From Fusibacter ferrireducens (GTDB lineage: Bacteria > Bacillota > Clostridia > Peptostreptococcales > Acidaminobacteraceae), in NCBI RefSeq assembly GCF_015352425.1, contig NZ_JADKNH010000009.1, forward strand, positions 1-64,000: a stretch of 64,000 nt of DNA, read 5' to 3'. Shown piece after piece: positions 10,335-19,948 of the stretch. The notes below the pieces were generated by a model, which was not told where the DNA came from, did no database searches, and saw only the letters and a list, made by a program, of their open reading frames with translations. Numbering within the stretch: the stretch's first letter is position 1; every line of letters begins with the position of its first letter. Position numbers and translations under genes: made by a program.

Positions 10335-10670
10335 TTTTTTATCATGAAGATTCTATAGTTCCAACCCGTTATAGACTAGATCCAATCTTCTTCTCCTTTT
10401 TTGAATTGAATATCTTTTGAATTGAATATCTTTTTAATCGCTCACCTATATTTAAAGTATACAAAGTCTATTTTACACAATCCATCTATTTTTTTATAGA
10501 TTTATTATCCCACATGGATAATCATCTAAAAATAGTTGCCTAACCTCTTGCAGATCACTTCAATTTTTTAAACGCATTAAACAAAATGAGTCTGACAAAA
10601 CTCAGTTTTGCCAGACAATATTAAGCTCCATTATACTTTTTTTGGGGGTGTATAATGAATTGTAAGCGCG
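10335..10670 (-). promoter_or_regulatory. leader region of the PTS IIA-mupG genes
   Basis: The gap between the IIC and IIA genes holds, in order of transcription: a hairpin (10590-10616), a site matching the SLH upstream motif (AAAGTCTATTTTACACAA on the plus strand, 10463-10480), two direct copies of an AAAGATATTCAATTC element (about 10407-10440), and a strong AAAGGAG followed by a 10-codon TTG-initiated reading frame that stops just before the IIA gene. A separate promoter is likely; no clear -35/-10 pair could be fixed. Confidence 0.4.
10590..10616 (-). terminator. hairpin between PTS IIC and IIA genes
   Basis: GTCTGGCAAAAC pairs with GTTTTGTCAGAC around a 3-nt loop, with one G-T pair. The following bases on the minus strand (TCATTTTG) are only moderately T-rich, so it may be a partial terminator or a processing site that separates IIC from IIA levels. 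The CAAAAC...GTTTTG core resembles the second hairpin of the 102-bp repeats at 38651-38852. Confidence 0.5.
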
Positions 10671-11936
10671 TTAATGGTCTTCTTTTTCAAGTGCCAATTG
10701 CTTGTTGTCATAAATTTTAAAGAAGGGATAGTAAATGATCATTGCAATTAAAATGCAAACGACACTTAGGACAATGGCACGCCAATCCCCACCTGTTGCT
10801 ACGAATGCGCCAATTGGCCCCGGAAGTGTCCACGGCGCCATGATAAAAGGCCTTGCAACCAGATGAAATGCCATTGCAATATAGCTTATGATGGCAAGTA
10901 CTATTGGCGTTAGAATAAACGGTATAATCAAAATAGGATTTAATACGATGGGGGCACCAAAAATTAAGGGTTCATTGATGTTGAAAAGTCCTGGCGCAAG
11001 TGCCATTCTCCCCAATGATCTACTATAGACCGATTTAGAGGCAAATGCCATCAATAAAACCAGTCCAATAGTGGAACCTGCACCACCAATCCATATGAAC
11101 CATTGATAAAAAGGTTCTGGCGCAATATGAGGTAAAGGCAACCCATCTGCTACCGCTTTGGCATTGGCATCGAGCAATACAGTCCAAATCGGCCTAGCCA
11201 AAGACCCCACCACTGAAGCCCCGTGAATGCCGGCAGACCAAAATACAGTGATTAAACCGACTGGAACCAACACGCCAAAAAGCGTATCCGATGTGGTCAC
11301 AAGCGGTGCCATGATTTTGGTGACAACGCCATGCCAATCGAAACCAAATACGAAGGTGATAAAAGTCATTAACACAACCACAATTGCCGTTGGTGTCAAA
11401 GCTTTAAAAGACCTTGCAACAGATGGAGGCACTTGCTCTGGCATGGAGATCTTAAAGTTGGATTTGTAAACAAATCTCATGATTTCAACTGCCAATATAG
11501 ACGTCATAATTGCGACAAACATACCTGAACCCCCTAAATTGGCCATAGGAAGTGCCCAGCCCAGCCCATCGACGGCTCGTGGAACCATTGTCATTAGAAA
11601 AGCCACCACTGCTAATTGGGCTCCAGATACACCATCCAGATCATAGGATTTAGCCAAACTGTGACCGATACCCCACGCTGCATATAAGGACATCATATAC
11701 ATTGTCAACCGATAGGGTAACAGAATCGTAGCGCCATGTGCCTTAGCCCAAAGTGCAAGTGCTGTGTCTGCTGGCACAGGTGGGAATGCAATTATTAGAA
11801 AAAAAGAACCCACAGTGATAATCGGCAGCGTCCCCACTATGCCATCTCTCACTGCGCGTAAATGTCTCTGTTCAGAGAGTTTGGCCATTGGTGTGGAAAA
11901 CTTTTCGTCTAACCAGAGCATGAGCCTTTCCATCAT
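10671..11936 (-). CDS. PTS lactose/cellobiose-family IIC permease
   Basis: The product has 421 residues with about ten hydrophobic segments. The N-terminus (LDEKFSTPMAKLSEQRHLRAVRDGI) and the later 'FNINEPLIFGAPIVLNP' motif with its conserved Asn-Glu-Pro are diagnostic for the PTS EIIC Lac/Cel/diacetylchitobiose family. It moves a disaccharide across the membrane while phosphorylating it with the IIB protein encoded just upstream (16-bp gap). The start has GGGAGGT upstream; either of two adjacent ATGs may be used. The substrate cannot be read from the sequence. The downstream mupG suggests a GlcNAc-MurNAc-type disaccharide; cellobiose or diacetylchitobiose are alternatives. Confidence 0.88.
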   Translation of the reverse strand: MMERLMLWLDEKFSTPMAKLSEQRHLRAVRDGIVGTLPIITVGSFFLIIAFPPVPADTALALWAKAHGATILLPYRLTMYMMSLYAAWGIGHSLAKSYDLDGVSGAQLAVVAFLMTMVPRAVDGLGWALPMANLGGSGMFVAIMTSILAVEIMRFVYKSNFKISMPEQVPPSVARSFKALTPTAIVVVLMTFITFVFGFDWHGVVTKIMAPLVTTSDTLFGVLVPVGLITVFWSAGIHGASVVGSLARPIWTVLLDANAKAVADGLPLPHIAPEPFYQWFIWIGGAGSTIGLVLLMAFASKSVYSRSLGRMALAPGLFNINEPLIFGAPIVLNPILIIPFILTPIVLAIISYIAMAFHLVARPFIMAPWTLPGPIGAFVATGGDWRAIVLSVVCILIAMIIYYPFFKIYDNKQLALEKEDH

Positions 11937-11952
11937 TGAGTGTTACCTCCCC

Positions 11953-12273
11953 TTATGCATTTATTTTTGCCATGATATAATCAAAGAGTTTTTTCACAAT
12001 TGGGTCCATGGGGGCATACATATTGGGTGGAATTTTATCCACGATTAAATCTTCAAATTTAGCGCACTCTTCCTTGATGGCGTCAAATCGGTGTCTAATC
12101 TGCGGCGCCACCAATAGCACGTCATACTGTTCTGTTTCAAGCTGTCTTAAGTACCCTGAGGCACCAAAAGCGTTTACGGTCATTGCCACACCGTTTTCTT
12201 TAGAAATCTCCTCTAGTTTTTTTGCGGTTATTGTGGTGGACATTCCACCTGCACATACGAACATAATTTTCAC
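11953..12273 (-). CDS. PTS lactose/cellobiose-family IIB component
   Basis: The product has 106 residues. The N-terminal MKIMFVCAGGMSTTI carries the phospho-accepting cysteine (Cys7) in the loop after the first strand, as in IIB-Cel/IIB-Chb. The start is a GTG with AGGAGG 9 nt upstream. It takes phosphate from the IIA protein and gives it to the sugar bound by IIC. It sits between the PHP gene (31-bp gap) and IIC (16-bp gap), clearly in one operon. Confidence 0.9.
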   Translation of the reverse strand: MKIMFVCAGGMSTTITAKKLEEISKENGVAMTVNAFGASGYLRQLETEQYDVLLVAPQIRHRFDAIKEECAKFEDLIVDKIPPNMYAPMDPIVKKLFDYIMAKINA

Positions 12274-12304
12274 GAAAAATTGCCTCCTGTTGATTTATAT
12301 AAAC

Positions 12305-13216
12305 TCAGTTGGAAATCCATGCCTTCTTCCCATGATCATCTATGCAAATCATTGAGTAATGCGTCATTGCTTTGGAAAACTGATACTGTAACGCTGTTAT
12401 GAGTGTATCTTTTTCTTCAAAACATATGGTTTCAAACTGTTCCTCTGAGAATACAGTCAGTTCAATCTTTGAAACTGCTGAACACTGTAGTGTTAACTGG
12501 TTTTCATCAACTGCCAAACTGTAAATTTCAGGTCCATTTGAAGCATAAAATCTTTTGCTTTTAATGGCCTTTACAATTTTATTTTTATCTGTTGCACTGT
12601 CCTCAACGACGATGTAGCCTTTAAAGTATTCACATGCACCCTGATCATCTAAGAGAGCATGTGAATCATCCACTGAAGTAAATAACAACGTCTTTCTCAT
12701 CTGATATAATTCAAACAAGTAGTCTGAAGCATCCTGTCCCGATTTGGCATTATAGACTTCTATACCATCGTAATTTCGAAGTGCCTTCAGTAATTCAATT
12801 GGAATAAAAGGGTTTTTAGGGTGCGCAATAATCACCAAATTACCACGACTTCTGAGCTCATCTATGAGATCTTGAACTTCATCTAATTTGGTATAAAATA
12901 AACTCTTATACGAATTGTCATCATGTTCAATACGGTTTGATACATCCTGTTCTGGGTCCTTAAGGGTCAACAAGTGAAAGTGTATGCGCTCATCATAGGC
13001 CTCGTGGTCCAAATAACAATTGTATTCACAACCATTGAGTAAGATTAGATCTCTAGAAACACCTTCCTCATCAAAGTAAATGCGATGATCCGTTATGGCT
13101 AAAAAGGCATATGTCTTTGCCTTATAAAGCTTTTGAATCGCCTCAACAGAGCATTCGCCATCTGTCCGCGTGGTATGACAGTGGATATTGCCTTTAATTT
13201 GTGCGTTAAAAGTCAT
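12305..13216 (-). CDS. PHP-domain metal-dependent hydrolase
   Basis: The product has 303 residues. The PHP metal motifs are visible: NIHCHTTRTDG (His12, His14, Asp18) near the N-terminus, AITDHRIY about 20 residues later, VIIAHPKNPF in the middle and SVDDSHA after it. PHP proteins are phosphoesterases or related hydrolases acting on varied substrates; this one has no polymerase or histidinol phosphatase context. Its start overlaps the stop of the amidohydrolase gene as ATGA, so the two are coupled. In this locus it might remove phosphate from an imported sugar phosphate or act on a peptide-sugar product, which is inference only. Confidence 0.8.
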   Translation of the reverse strand: MTFNAQIKGNIHCHTTRTDGECSVEAIQKLYKAKTYAFLAITDHRIYFDEEGVSRDLILLNGCEYNCYLDHEAYDERIHFHLLTLKDPEQDVSNRIEHDDNSYKSLFYTKLDEVQDLIDELRSRGNLVIIAHPKNPFIPIELLKALRNYDGIEVYNAKSGQDASDYLFELYQMRKTLLFTSVDDSHALLDDQGACEYFKGYIVVEDSATDKNKIVKAIKSKRFYASNGPEIYSLAVDENQLTLQCSAVSKIELTVFSEEQFETICFEEKDTLITALQYQFSKAMTHYSMICIDDHGKKAWISN

Positions 13217-14781
13217 GACTTTTGTAATAACATCTCCCCCGATCTCTCTGATGTAAGTTTACCTTGATCAATGGCGATTTTACCGTTTACAATCACATAC
13301 TCAACACCAATGGGTTTTGAAATGGAATGATTAAACACGGCAGTGTCTTCGATTTTATCATAATCAAAAATCGTAATATCGGCATAATTGCCCTCTTTGA
13401 GAATGCCCCGATTTTCCAGGTGAACGTTTTGAGCAGGCAATCCCGTCATCTTATAAACAGCGTCCTCAAGTGACATCAATTGATGTTGCCTGTTGAGTTT
13501 TAAAAATCTTGGGAAAGTGCCGTAATTCCTAGGATGCGGTTTAAAAGACATCTTCTCAGGATCGATATTATAAGCGCTTCCGTCGCTGATTACAGCGCAA
13601 TCTTTTCGGCTCATAATTTTGAGAACATCTTCATCATCCATGGTAAATCTAATCGTCGGTACCGTACAGGCCGTGTTTTCCAATAGGTAAATCACCGTCT
13701 CTGCCTCAGATTTTCCGAGCATCTGACTAATTTCTCTGATATTTTTACCATCAGCCTCTGGCATAAAGCCACCAGTGGAAACCACCATAACTCTATCTAG
13801 ACCCATTTCGAAACTATTGCTGCCTTCAATGCCTTTGATGACCTCATCACGCTGATCTCTAAATCTCTCTAGGATTTTATCTATGCCACCTTCGTGCACC
13901 CAATTGGGCAACACAGCCGTAAGGCCTGTGGATGAAGCGTTATATGGATACTGTTCTATCGTCAGATTGACGCCCTCTGCTCTTGAAGACTCAATAATAT
14001 CAAAAAGTTCTTCTGTTTTATGCCAGCTCCCATAGCCCAATTTTAAATGAGAAATATGTACATGTGCTTTTGAAGCTCTTCCAATTTCAATCATTTCCTC
14101 TATCGCTTCAAACACAGCTACATTTTCATTTCGGATATGCGACGTCACGATTTTTCCATGTTTCGCAACGACTTTGCTGAGTTCTACCAACTCATCGGTG
14201 TCACAAAACATCCCTGGCGCGTAAGCGATACCAAGTGACAAGCCAAATGCGCCTTCACTGAGTGCCACATCCAGCAGCGCCTTCATGGCTTCGATTTGCT
14301 CAGGCGTTGCCTTGACATCACCAAAACCCACAATGGACGCTCTTAAAGCACCATGTCCAACATATGTGCCCCAGTTGATGCTCTTATTCATAGCCTCAGT
14401 CTTCTGAACAAACTCGCCCAGAGATTTAGACACATAGCGGATATACTCTTTTTCTTCAGTATAACTCTTTAATCTTTCAAAACCCGCATCGTCGCTTGGG
14501 TAGTAAGAAAAACCACAGCAACCGGCAAGTTCCGTCGTAACGCCTTGAAACAGTTTGCTGCCACAGGTTTCATCTTGAATAAACGCAATGTCCGAATGTG
14601 TGTGCATATCAATAAAACCGGGAGAAACAACCAGCCCGCCTGCATCTATATTTTTCACACCATCCTCTAAATCAGGCGCAATTTTAACAATGCTCTTATC
14701 CTTTATTGCAACATCTGCTATAAAACTTTTTTCTCCAGTACCAGAGACAATCTTGCCATTTTTGATCACCAAATCATACAT
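13213..14781 (-). CDS. N-acyl-D-amino-acid deacylase family amidohydrolase
   Basis: The product has 522 residues, the usual size for D-aminoacylases. Motifs: DLVIKNGKIVSG at the start, the metal pair in GFIDMHTHSDI, GVTTELAGCCGFS, VTSHIRNE, HISHLKLGYGSWH with its His, ISDGSAYN near the end, and a C-terminal beta segment (ADITIFDYDKI, VIVNGKIAID). The family removes acyl groups from N-acyl-D-amino acids or cleaves related D-peptides; related members act on D-glutamate derivatives. D-amino acids are hallmarks of peptidoglycan stem peptides, which fits the locus. The start has AAGGAGA upstream. No signal peptide is seen, so it acts inside the cell on imported material. Confidence 0.85.
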   Translation of the reverse strand: MYDLVIKNGKIVSGTGEKSFIADVAIKDKSIVKIAPDLEDGVKNIDAGGLVVSPGFIDMHTHSDIAFIQDETCGSKLFQGVTTELAGCCGFSYYPSDDAGFERLKSYTEEKEYIRYVSKSLGEFVQKTEAMNKSINWGTYVGHGALRASIVGFGDVKATPEQIEAMKALLDVALSEGAFGLSLGIAYAPGMFCDTDELVELSKVVAKHGKIVTSHIRNENVAVFEAIEEMIEIGRASKAHVHISHLKLGYGSWHKTEELFDIIESSRAEGVNLTIEQYPYNASSTGLTAVLPNWVHEGGIDKILERFRDQRDEVIKGIEGSNSFEMGLDRVMVVSTGGFMPEADGKNIREISQMLGKSEAETVIYLLENTACTVPTIRFTMDDEDVLKIMSRKDCAVISDGSAYNIDPEKMSFKPHPRNYGTFPRFLKLNRQHQLMSLEDAVYKMTGLPAQNVHLENRGILKEGNYADITIFDYDKIEDTAVFNHSISKPIGVEYVIVNGKIAIDQGKLTSERSGEMLLQKS

Positions 14782-14869
14782 TTTTTTTGCTCTCCTTAAT
14801 CGCCATTTACAATGACTTACAACGCCCTTTAATGGTTCATAACCTGTTATAATGGTCTACAAATATTTA

Positions 14870-15892
14870 CTACAAATTTTCATATAAAATAGCTTCAAGT
14901 CTTTTCCTAAAGCCAATGATTTGAATGTTTGTCCTCGTGGGATGAACTCTATTGGATAAGAGTATAAAAGCCAATTTTTTTTCGAAATCAATCAACAAGC
15001 TCGTGCCTGTGTATCCTGTATGATAAATGACTTCATGATCAGATACATTTCTAACAATCCAGCCAATGCTTCTAAAGTCTCCATCTATTGGAATCATTTT
15101 TTTCTGAATGCACTCAATGGATGCTTCCGACAAGTAACGTCTGCCATTAAACTCGCCCTGATTTAAAATCATTTTGGCAAATATCCCAAGGTCCTTTACT
15201 GTACTGTAGATGCCTGCATGTCCTGCAACACCATCCAGTAAAAAGCCTTTTTCATCATGTACACTTCCCCTAATAAGCCCCCTGAAACCAAAGATCTCTG
15301 TAGGAGCTATCCGAACAAGGTCTTTATGATTAAAGCAGGTATCTTGCATATTCAACGGTTTAAAAAAATGTTCTTTAAGGTAACGTGGAAGTGAACCCGT
15401 GATTTTTTCAATGATAAAACCTAAATACATAAATCCCACATCTGAATAAACCACCTTAGAATCCGGTTCATATTCTAGTGTACAAGCCCTCAGGTCGTTA
15501 AGAAGTGGCTCAACAGAAGTCATCTCCTCAGTCCCCGGCGTCAATGCGGGATAACCAGAACTATGTGTCATCAAATGCCTGATGGTCACAATATCATTAT
15601 CTATAAAAGGGAGATATTGACTCACCTTGTCTTCCAATTTCAATTGCCCCTCTTCAACCAGTTTTAAAATAGCAGTGGTCGTTCCAACGACTTTTGTCAA
15701 CGAAGCAATATCGTATACCGTATCCAATTTATTGGGTTCTATTACAGGATGGGTCGCTTTGTTTCCAAAGCTCCCGTAATATTCTGCATCATCAATCACC
15801 AAACAGTAATTTGCCCCTGGGAAAACCCCCTCTTGTACACCGCTAGTAATGCACTTATCAATTTTTTCTAAAAGAATGGACCTATTTTTCAT
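14870..15892 (-). CDS. class C beta-lactamase-like serine hydrolase
   Basis: The product has 340 residues. The catalytic SxxK motif is S64-L-T-K67 (DIASLTKVV), the second motif is Y149-S-D151 in place of YxN, and a terminal HTG motif (VIYHTGYTGTS) replaces KTG. Such proteins are DD-peptidases, amidases or esterases; Bacillus YbbE in the muropeptide recycling cluster is of this type. No signal peptide is visible, suggesting a cytosolic enzyme acting on imported peptides or glycopeptides. AGAGGTC precedes the ATG, and a short 20-bp repeat lies directly upstream. It shares the strand and tight spacing of the ABC genes before it. Confidence 0.82.
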   Translation of the reverse strand: MKNRSILLEKIDKCITSGVQEGVFPGANYCLVIDDAEYYGSFGNKATHPVIEPNKLDTVYDIASLTKVVGTTTAILKLVEEGQLKLEDKVSQYLPFIDNDIVTIRHLMTHSSGYPALTPGTEEMTSVEPLLNDLRACTLEYEPDSKVVYSDVGFMYLGFIIEKITGSLPRYLKEHFFKPLNMQDTCFNHKDLVRIAPTEIFGFRGLIRGSVHDEKGFLLDGVAGHAGIYSTVKDLGIFAKMILNQGEFNGRRYLSEASIECIQKKMIPIDGDFRSIGWIVRNVSDHEVIYHTGYTGTSLLIDFEKKLAFILLSNRVHPTRTNIQIIGFRKRLEAILYENL

Positions 15893-15906
15893 ACTGACCT
15901 CTATTT

Positions 15907-15966
15907 CTTCACTGTGCGTTCGATTGTTTCACTGTGAGTTCTATTGCTTCACACGAACTCTATTTT
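15907..15966. repeat. short tandem repeat, about 20-bp unit, 2.5 copies
   Basis: Units of the form TTCACTGTGAGTTCTATTG follow each other between the oligopeptide ATPase gene and the serine hydrolase gene. The first two copies differ at a few positions and the third is partial and more diverged. It lies just before the ribosome site of the hydrolase gene and probably arose by slippage. Confidence 0.6.
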
Positions 15967-16973
15967 TCCCCTACAAATTTCAAAATACGATCTGGATAAT
16001 GGCAAGCTACTAACTGATCTTTACCAAGTTCACGAAGTTCTGGCTCTTCCTCGGTACATTTCGGCTTGACATTCGGACATCTTGGGTGAAAACGACACCC
16101 CTTTGGCAAATCCACCGGTGAAGGTGTTTCACCCTTTAAGACGATCTTTTCACGCTTATTGTCCACATCCACATTGGAAAGAACACTTACCAACGCTTGC
16201 GTGTAAGGGTGTTTACAGTCTCCTGAAATGATATCCGCAGGACCAATTTCCACGATTTTACCAAGATACATAATGGCAATCCGATCGGATATGAGCCAAG
16301 CTAAAGATAAATCATGAGTGATAAAAAGATATGAAGTGCCCTTTTGCTCTTTCATTTCGTACATGAGTTTTACAATATCTGCCCTAATGGAAGCATCTAG
16401 CATGGACACGGGCTCATCTGCCACAATAAATTCTGGAGATACGATAAAGACGGCAGCAATGGCAACACGCTGTCTCTGTCCACCGCTGAGTTCATGAGGA
16501 TATCTGTAGATATAGTCCTCTCCCGGCTTCAAACCTGCGAATTCTAAGGCTTGTATCGTCTTATCCTTGATTTCCGACTGTGTTAAATGCTTATCTATGA
16601 GCCTTAAGGGTTCTGATACCACGTCGATGATCATATACTTTGGATTAAGCGATTGGTAAGGATCTTGAAAAATCATTTGAGCTCTTTTCCTAAAGTTTTT
16701 CAACCAAGTTTTATCATTGAACTTATAGACTTCATTGTCGAATTTAAGTTCCCCTTCATGTTGCTGCAGGTTGAGAATTGCACGACCAGCAGTGGTTTTA
16801 CCAGAGCCTGATTCACCAACAAGGGAAACAATTTCTCCCTTTTTAATACCCAAATTCACACCATCCACTGCTTTGACGACCTTATCGTCTTTATTCAGGA
16901 GACCACTTATAAAGCTGCCTCGAATTTTAAAGTGCACTTTTAAATCCTTTGCTTCCACAATATATTTATTCAT
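15960..16973 (-). CDS. peptide ABC transporter ATPase, DppF/OppF type
   Basis: The product has 337 residues from the ATG at 16973, chosen because AGAGGTG lies 8 nt upstream; GTG or ATG starts 2-3 codons earlier lie inside that site. Walker A is GESGSGKTT, the signature is LSGGQRQRVAIA, Walker B is FIVADEPVSMLD, and a C-terminal oligopeptide-type extension (GCRFHPRCPN, with cysteines) follows. It energises the peptide permease. It overlaps the DppD gene by 8 nt. Confidence 0.92.
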   Translation of the reverse strand: MNKYIVEAKDLKVHFKIRGSFISGLLNKDDKVVKAVDGVNLGIKKGEIVSLVGESGSGKTTAGRAILNLQQHEGELKFDNEVYKFNDKTWLKNFRKRAQMIFQDPYQSLNPKYMIIDVVSEPLRLIDKHLTQSEIKDKTIQALEFAGLKPGEDYIYRYPHELSGGQRQRVAIAAVFIVSPEFIVADEPVSMLDASIRADIVKLMYEMKEQKGTSYLFITHDLSLAWLISDRIAIMYLGKIVEIGPADIISGDCKHPYTQALVSVLSNVDVDNKREKIVLKGETPSPVDLPKGCRFHPRCPNVKPKCTEEEPELRELGKDQLVACHYPDRILKFVGEK

Positions 16974-17952
16974 TTGCATCACCTCTCAATAAATGACATG
17001 CCGCAAAGTGTCCATCTCCAAACGAAACCAATTTAGGTTCAATGCTTTTGCAAAGTTCTATGGCTTCACTACATCTCAAATGGAATCGACAGCCTTTTGG
17101 TGGATCTAGCAAATTCGGTGGTGTTCCCGGTATGGATTCGATCATCTTTCTTTCACCATAAATATTGGGAAACGCAGCAATCAGCTTCTTGGTATAAGGA
17201 TGCAGACTGTTCTTGATAATATCTCTCACACTACCGATTTCTACGATTTTCCCCGCGTACATCACGGCAATTCGATCGCAAGTTTCAGAAATAATGGATA
17301 AATCATGCGTAATGATGATCATACTCATGTTGAGTTTTATTCTTAAACTGTTGATCAAATCAATAATTTGAGCTTGAACCATGACATCCAGTGCAGTGGT
17401 GGGTTCATCCGCTATGAGCACCTTGGGATCGCAGGCAAGTGCCATTGCAATCATAACGCGCTGACGCATGCCACCCGAAAACTCATGCGGGTAATTATCT
17501 ATACGGCTCGTATCTAGTCCCACCAGTTTAAACAGCTCTTTGATCTTTACCTTGACATCATTTGGATTGATATTGGGATTGTGAAGTGTAATGGCCTCTG
17601 CAATTTGAAAACTAATTTTTTTAACTGGATTTAAGGCATTCATTGCACCTTGAAATACCATTGCGATATCGTTCCATCTGTATAATTGCCACTCCTCTTC
17701 CGTGTTTGGGGCCAAATTTTTGCCCTCATAGTGAATTTCACCCGAATGAATGTAGCCGTTGTCTGGAAGCATCCCCATGGTTGTCAGTGCTGTGGTCGTT
17801 TTGCCGCAGCCTGATTCACCAACAAGGCCCAAAGATTCACCCTCATAGAGGTCGAAAGACACATTTTCAACCGCTTTTACGGTTCCTAAACTGATATCAA
17901 AGAATATACTTAAATCTTTGATTTCAAGTATTTTTTTATTTGGCTCATTCAT
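16966..17952 (-). CDS. peptide ABC transporter ATPase, DppD/OppD type
   Basis: The product has 328 residues. Walker A is GESGCGKTT, the signature FSGGMRQRVMIAMAL, Walker B VLIADEPTTALD, and the C-terminal oligopeptide domain contains GCRFHLRCSEA with cysteines. It is the second of two non-identical ATPases of the dipeptide/oligopeptide family. AGAGGTAG precedes the ATG. It begins 1 bp after the DppC gene ends. Confidence 0.92.
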   Translation of the reverse strand: MNEPNKKILEIKDLSIFFDISLGTVKAVENVSFDLYEGESLGLVGESGCGKTTTALTTMGMLPDNGYIHSGEIHYEGKNLAPNTEEEWQLYRWNDIAMVFQGAMNALNPVKKISFQIAEAITLHNPNINPNDVKVKIKELFKLVGLDTSRIDNYPHEFSGGMRQRVMIAMALACDPKVLIADEPTTALDVMVQAQIIDLINSLRIKLNMSMIIITHDLSIISETCDRIAVMYAGKIVEIGSVRDIIKNSLHPYTKKLIAAFPNIYGERKMIESIPGTPPNLLDPPKGCRFHLRCSEAIELCKSIEPKLVSFGDGHFAACHLLRGDANE

Positions 17953-17953
17953 A

Positions 17954-18856
17954 TTATCTACCTCTTAACTTTGGATTAAGAATTTCATCAAAAGAATACC
18001 CTACAAAAGTGAAACTGAGTACTAATAAAATGATCGCTACCCCTGCGGGTACAAAATACCACCATGCACCTATGCTCACTGCACCATTTACAAACGCACC
18101 GTTGAGCACCTGTCCCCAACTCACCGAAAGCGGATCGCCTAAACCTAAAAAGCTCAATGAAGCTTCTGCCAATATTGCTGAAGCTGTGGCCAAAATCGTA
18201 TTGGCGAAAATCACTGGAAATACATTCGGCAAAATGTGCTTGTACATGATATAGAAATTACCAGCACCGATCGATTTTGCACGTTCAATGTAAGGCCTCT
18301 CTCTTATGGATAAAGCCTGTGAACGCACCAATCTAGCGGTACCCGTCCAACCTGTGAACCCTATTACTAAGATGATGTTCCTAATATTAGTCCCTAGAAG
18401 TGCAGATAATACCATAATCAGTGGCAGTTTAGGCAAAACCATCATGCCATCTGTAAATCTCATGAGTATGCTATCAAATCTCCCACCTATGAAACCTGCA
18501 ACCAGTCCAATGATTGTTCCAATACTAATAGAAATAAATGCCGCTGAGAACCCTACAATTAGAGAAGTCTTCGTCCCATGAATTATGGCGCCAAAGAGAT
18601 CTCTCCCCAAATGATCTGTCCCAAATATAAATTCTGAAGAAGGGGGTGCCATCATAGGCCCTTTGCCAACATCTATCGTTGAGTACGGATAAACTTTAGG
18701 CCCAACAAAAGCGATGACAAAGAATAATATCACCATTAAAAAACCAATCGTGCCAATTCTATTGCCAAAAAAAGCTTTTGTAAATCTCTTAAAATTTCTC
18801 AATCTGACTTCAAATTTGTCCTTCTTAATCTGTTTCTTATGATTTGAATTTTCCAT
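17954..18856 (-). CDS. peptide ABC transporter permease, DppC/OppC type
   Basis: The product has 300 residues with about six membrane segments, including an N-terminal one (IGTIGFLMVILFFVIAFVG). The periplasmic signature 'FGTDHLGRDLFGAIIHGTKTSL' and the EAA loop (RERPYIERAKSIGAGNFYIMYKHILPN) are typical of DppC. It forms the channel with the DppB protein. AGGGGTGA precedes the start and the gap to dppB is 10 bp. Confidence 0.93.
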   Translation of the reverse strand: MENSNHKKQIKKDKFEVRLRNFKRFTKAFFGNRIGTIGFLMVILFFVIAFVGPKVYPYSTIDVGKGPMMAPPSSEFIFGTDHLGRDLFGAIIHGTKTSLIVGFSAAFISISIGTIIGLVAGFIGGRFDSILMRFTDGMMVLPKLPLIMVLSALLGTNIRNIILVIGFTGWTGTARLVRSQALSIRERPYIERAKSIGAGNFYIMYKHILPNVFPVIFANTILATASAILAEASLSFLGLGDPLSVSWGQVLNGAFVNGAVSIGAWWYFVPAGVAIILLVLSFTFVGYSFDEILNPKLRGR

Positions 18857-18866
18857 TTAGTCACCC

Positions 18867-19835
18867 CTATTCATATCGGATACGCGGATCAATGTACATA
18901 TAGATGATATCCGCAATAAAATTAGCCGCCACCACAGCAAAACTTGTGATTAAAAACGACCCTTGTAATAGTGGGTAATCCCTAGCAGTAAGTGCTTTTA
19001 AAAGCAATGTCCCAACACCCGGCCATGTGAAAACCGTTTCCGTTTGTATGGCACCTGCAACGATAAAACCGATTGAAGTTGCAATTACAGTGACCATGGG
19101 GAGCATGGCGTTCGGAAGCGCATGCTTTCTGATGATATACTTTCGACTAAAGCCCTTCGCTCTAGCAGTATTGATATAATCTTCTGTAAAAACATCCAAC
19201 AGTGAACTTCTCATAATCATGACATAGCTGCCAAAGATAGCAAGCCCAAGTGTGATTGTCGGAATGATCAAATGGTGTGCCACATCCTTAATATAAGTAA
19301 AGGTACTTACATTTCTAAGCCCTGGTGTCATCATGCCAAATAAAGGGGCCCATCCGAGCTTGACACCAAAGATAACGATGAGCACCATACCAAACCAAAA
19401 TGCTGGAATTGCGTAGATTAAAAGCGCTATACTGAGTAAGCCCACATCGATTTTCTTACCCCTGTGCGCAGCAGCCACAGTCCCAAAGATGATCCCAAAG
19501 GCAATTGCCAACGCTTGAGCACAAAGTGCCAACAAGAGTGTATTCGGCAATCTGTTCCAGATGACTTCCATAACGGGTTTTTTAAATGAAAAAGATGTGC
19601 CAAAATCACCCATCATGGCATTTTTGATGTATACAAAATACTGTTGATATATCGGCAAGTTCAAGCCGTAATTGGCCTTAATTTGTGCTGCAACCTCTGG
19701 GTCCACACCGCTTTTTACAAACATAGAAGTGGGATCTCCCGGCATGACTCTAAAGAGAATGAAACTAATGGTCAATACGATTAAAATTGTAATGATACTT
19801 TGAAATATTTTTTTAGTAAAATACCTAAAATTCAT
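18867..19835 (-). CDS. peptide ABC transporter permease, DppB/OppB type
   Basis: The product has 322 residues. The N-terminal segment (TISFILFRVMPGDP), the long periplasmic segment (ANYGLNLPIYQQYFVYIKNAM.GDFG) and the EAA loop (EDYINTARAKGFSRKYIIRKHALPNAMLP) are typical of DppB. It pairs with DppC. The gap to the binding-protein gene is 113 bp and holds a hairpin that may lower permease expression relative to the binding protein. Confidence 0.93.
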   Translation of the reverse strand: MNFRYFTKKIFQSIITILIVLTISFILFRVMPGDPTSMFVKSGVDPEVAAQIKANYGLNLPIYQQYFVYIKNAMMGDFGTSFSFKKPVMEVIWNRLPNTLLLALCAQALAIAFGIIFGTVAAAHRGKKIDVGLLSIALLIYAIPAFWFGMVLIVIFGVKLGWAPLFGMMTPGLRNVSTFTYIKDVAHHLIIPTITLGLAIFGSYVMIMRSSLLDVFTEDYINTARAKGFSRKYIIRKHALPNAMLPMVTVIATSIGFIVAGAIQTETVFTWPGVGTLLLKALTARDYPLLQGSFLITSFAVVAANFIADIIYMYIDPRIRYE

Positions 19836-19905
19836 GGATTACCCCCATCATCTATCGTACTTATTGCGAGGAAACGTTGTTAAAACAACACTTTTATTCA
19901 AATGA

Positions 19906-19932
19906 AAGAGTGCCCTAAAGAGGAACACTCTT
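19906..19932 (-). terminator. attenuating hairpin between binding protein and permease genes
   Basis: AAGAGTG pairs with CACTCTT, with an inner CCT/AGG pair. No strong T-run follows on the minus strand. Such stems after binding-protein genes often protect the upstream message and reduce read-through. Confidence 0.55.
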
Positions 19933-19948
19933 CCATTGAATTCAAATA

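Noticed and set aside
10660-10675. CcpA cre-like site TTGTAAGCGCGTTAA at the end of the PTS IIC gene
   Set aside because: Two conserved positions differ from the consensus and it overlaps the IIC stop codon; too weak to call.
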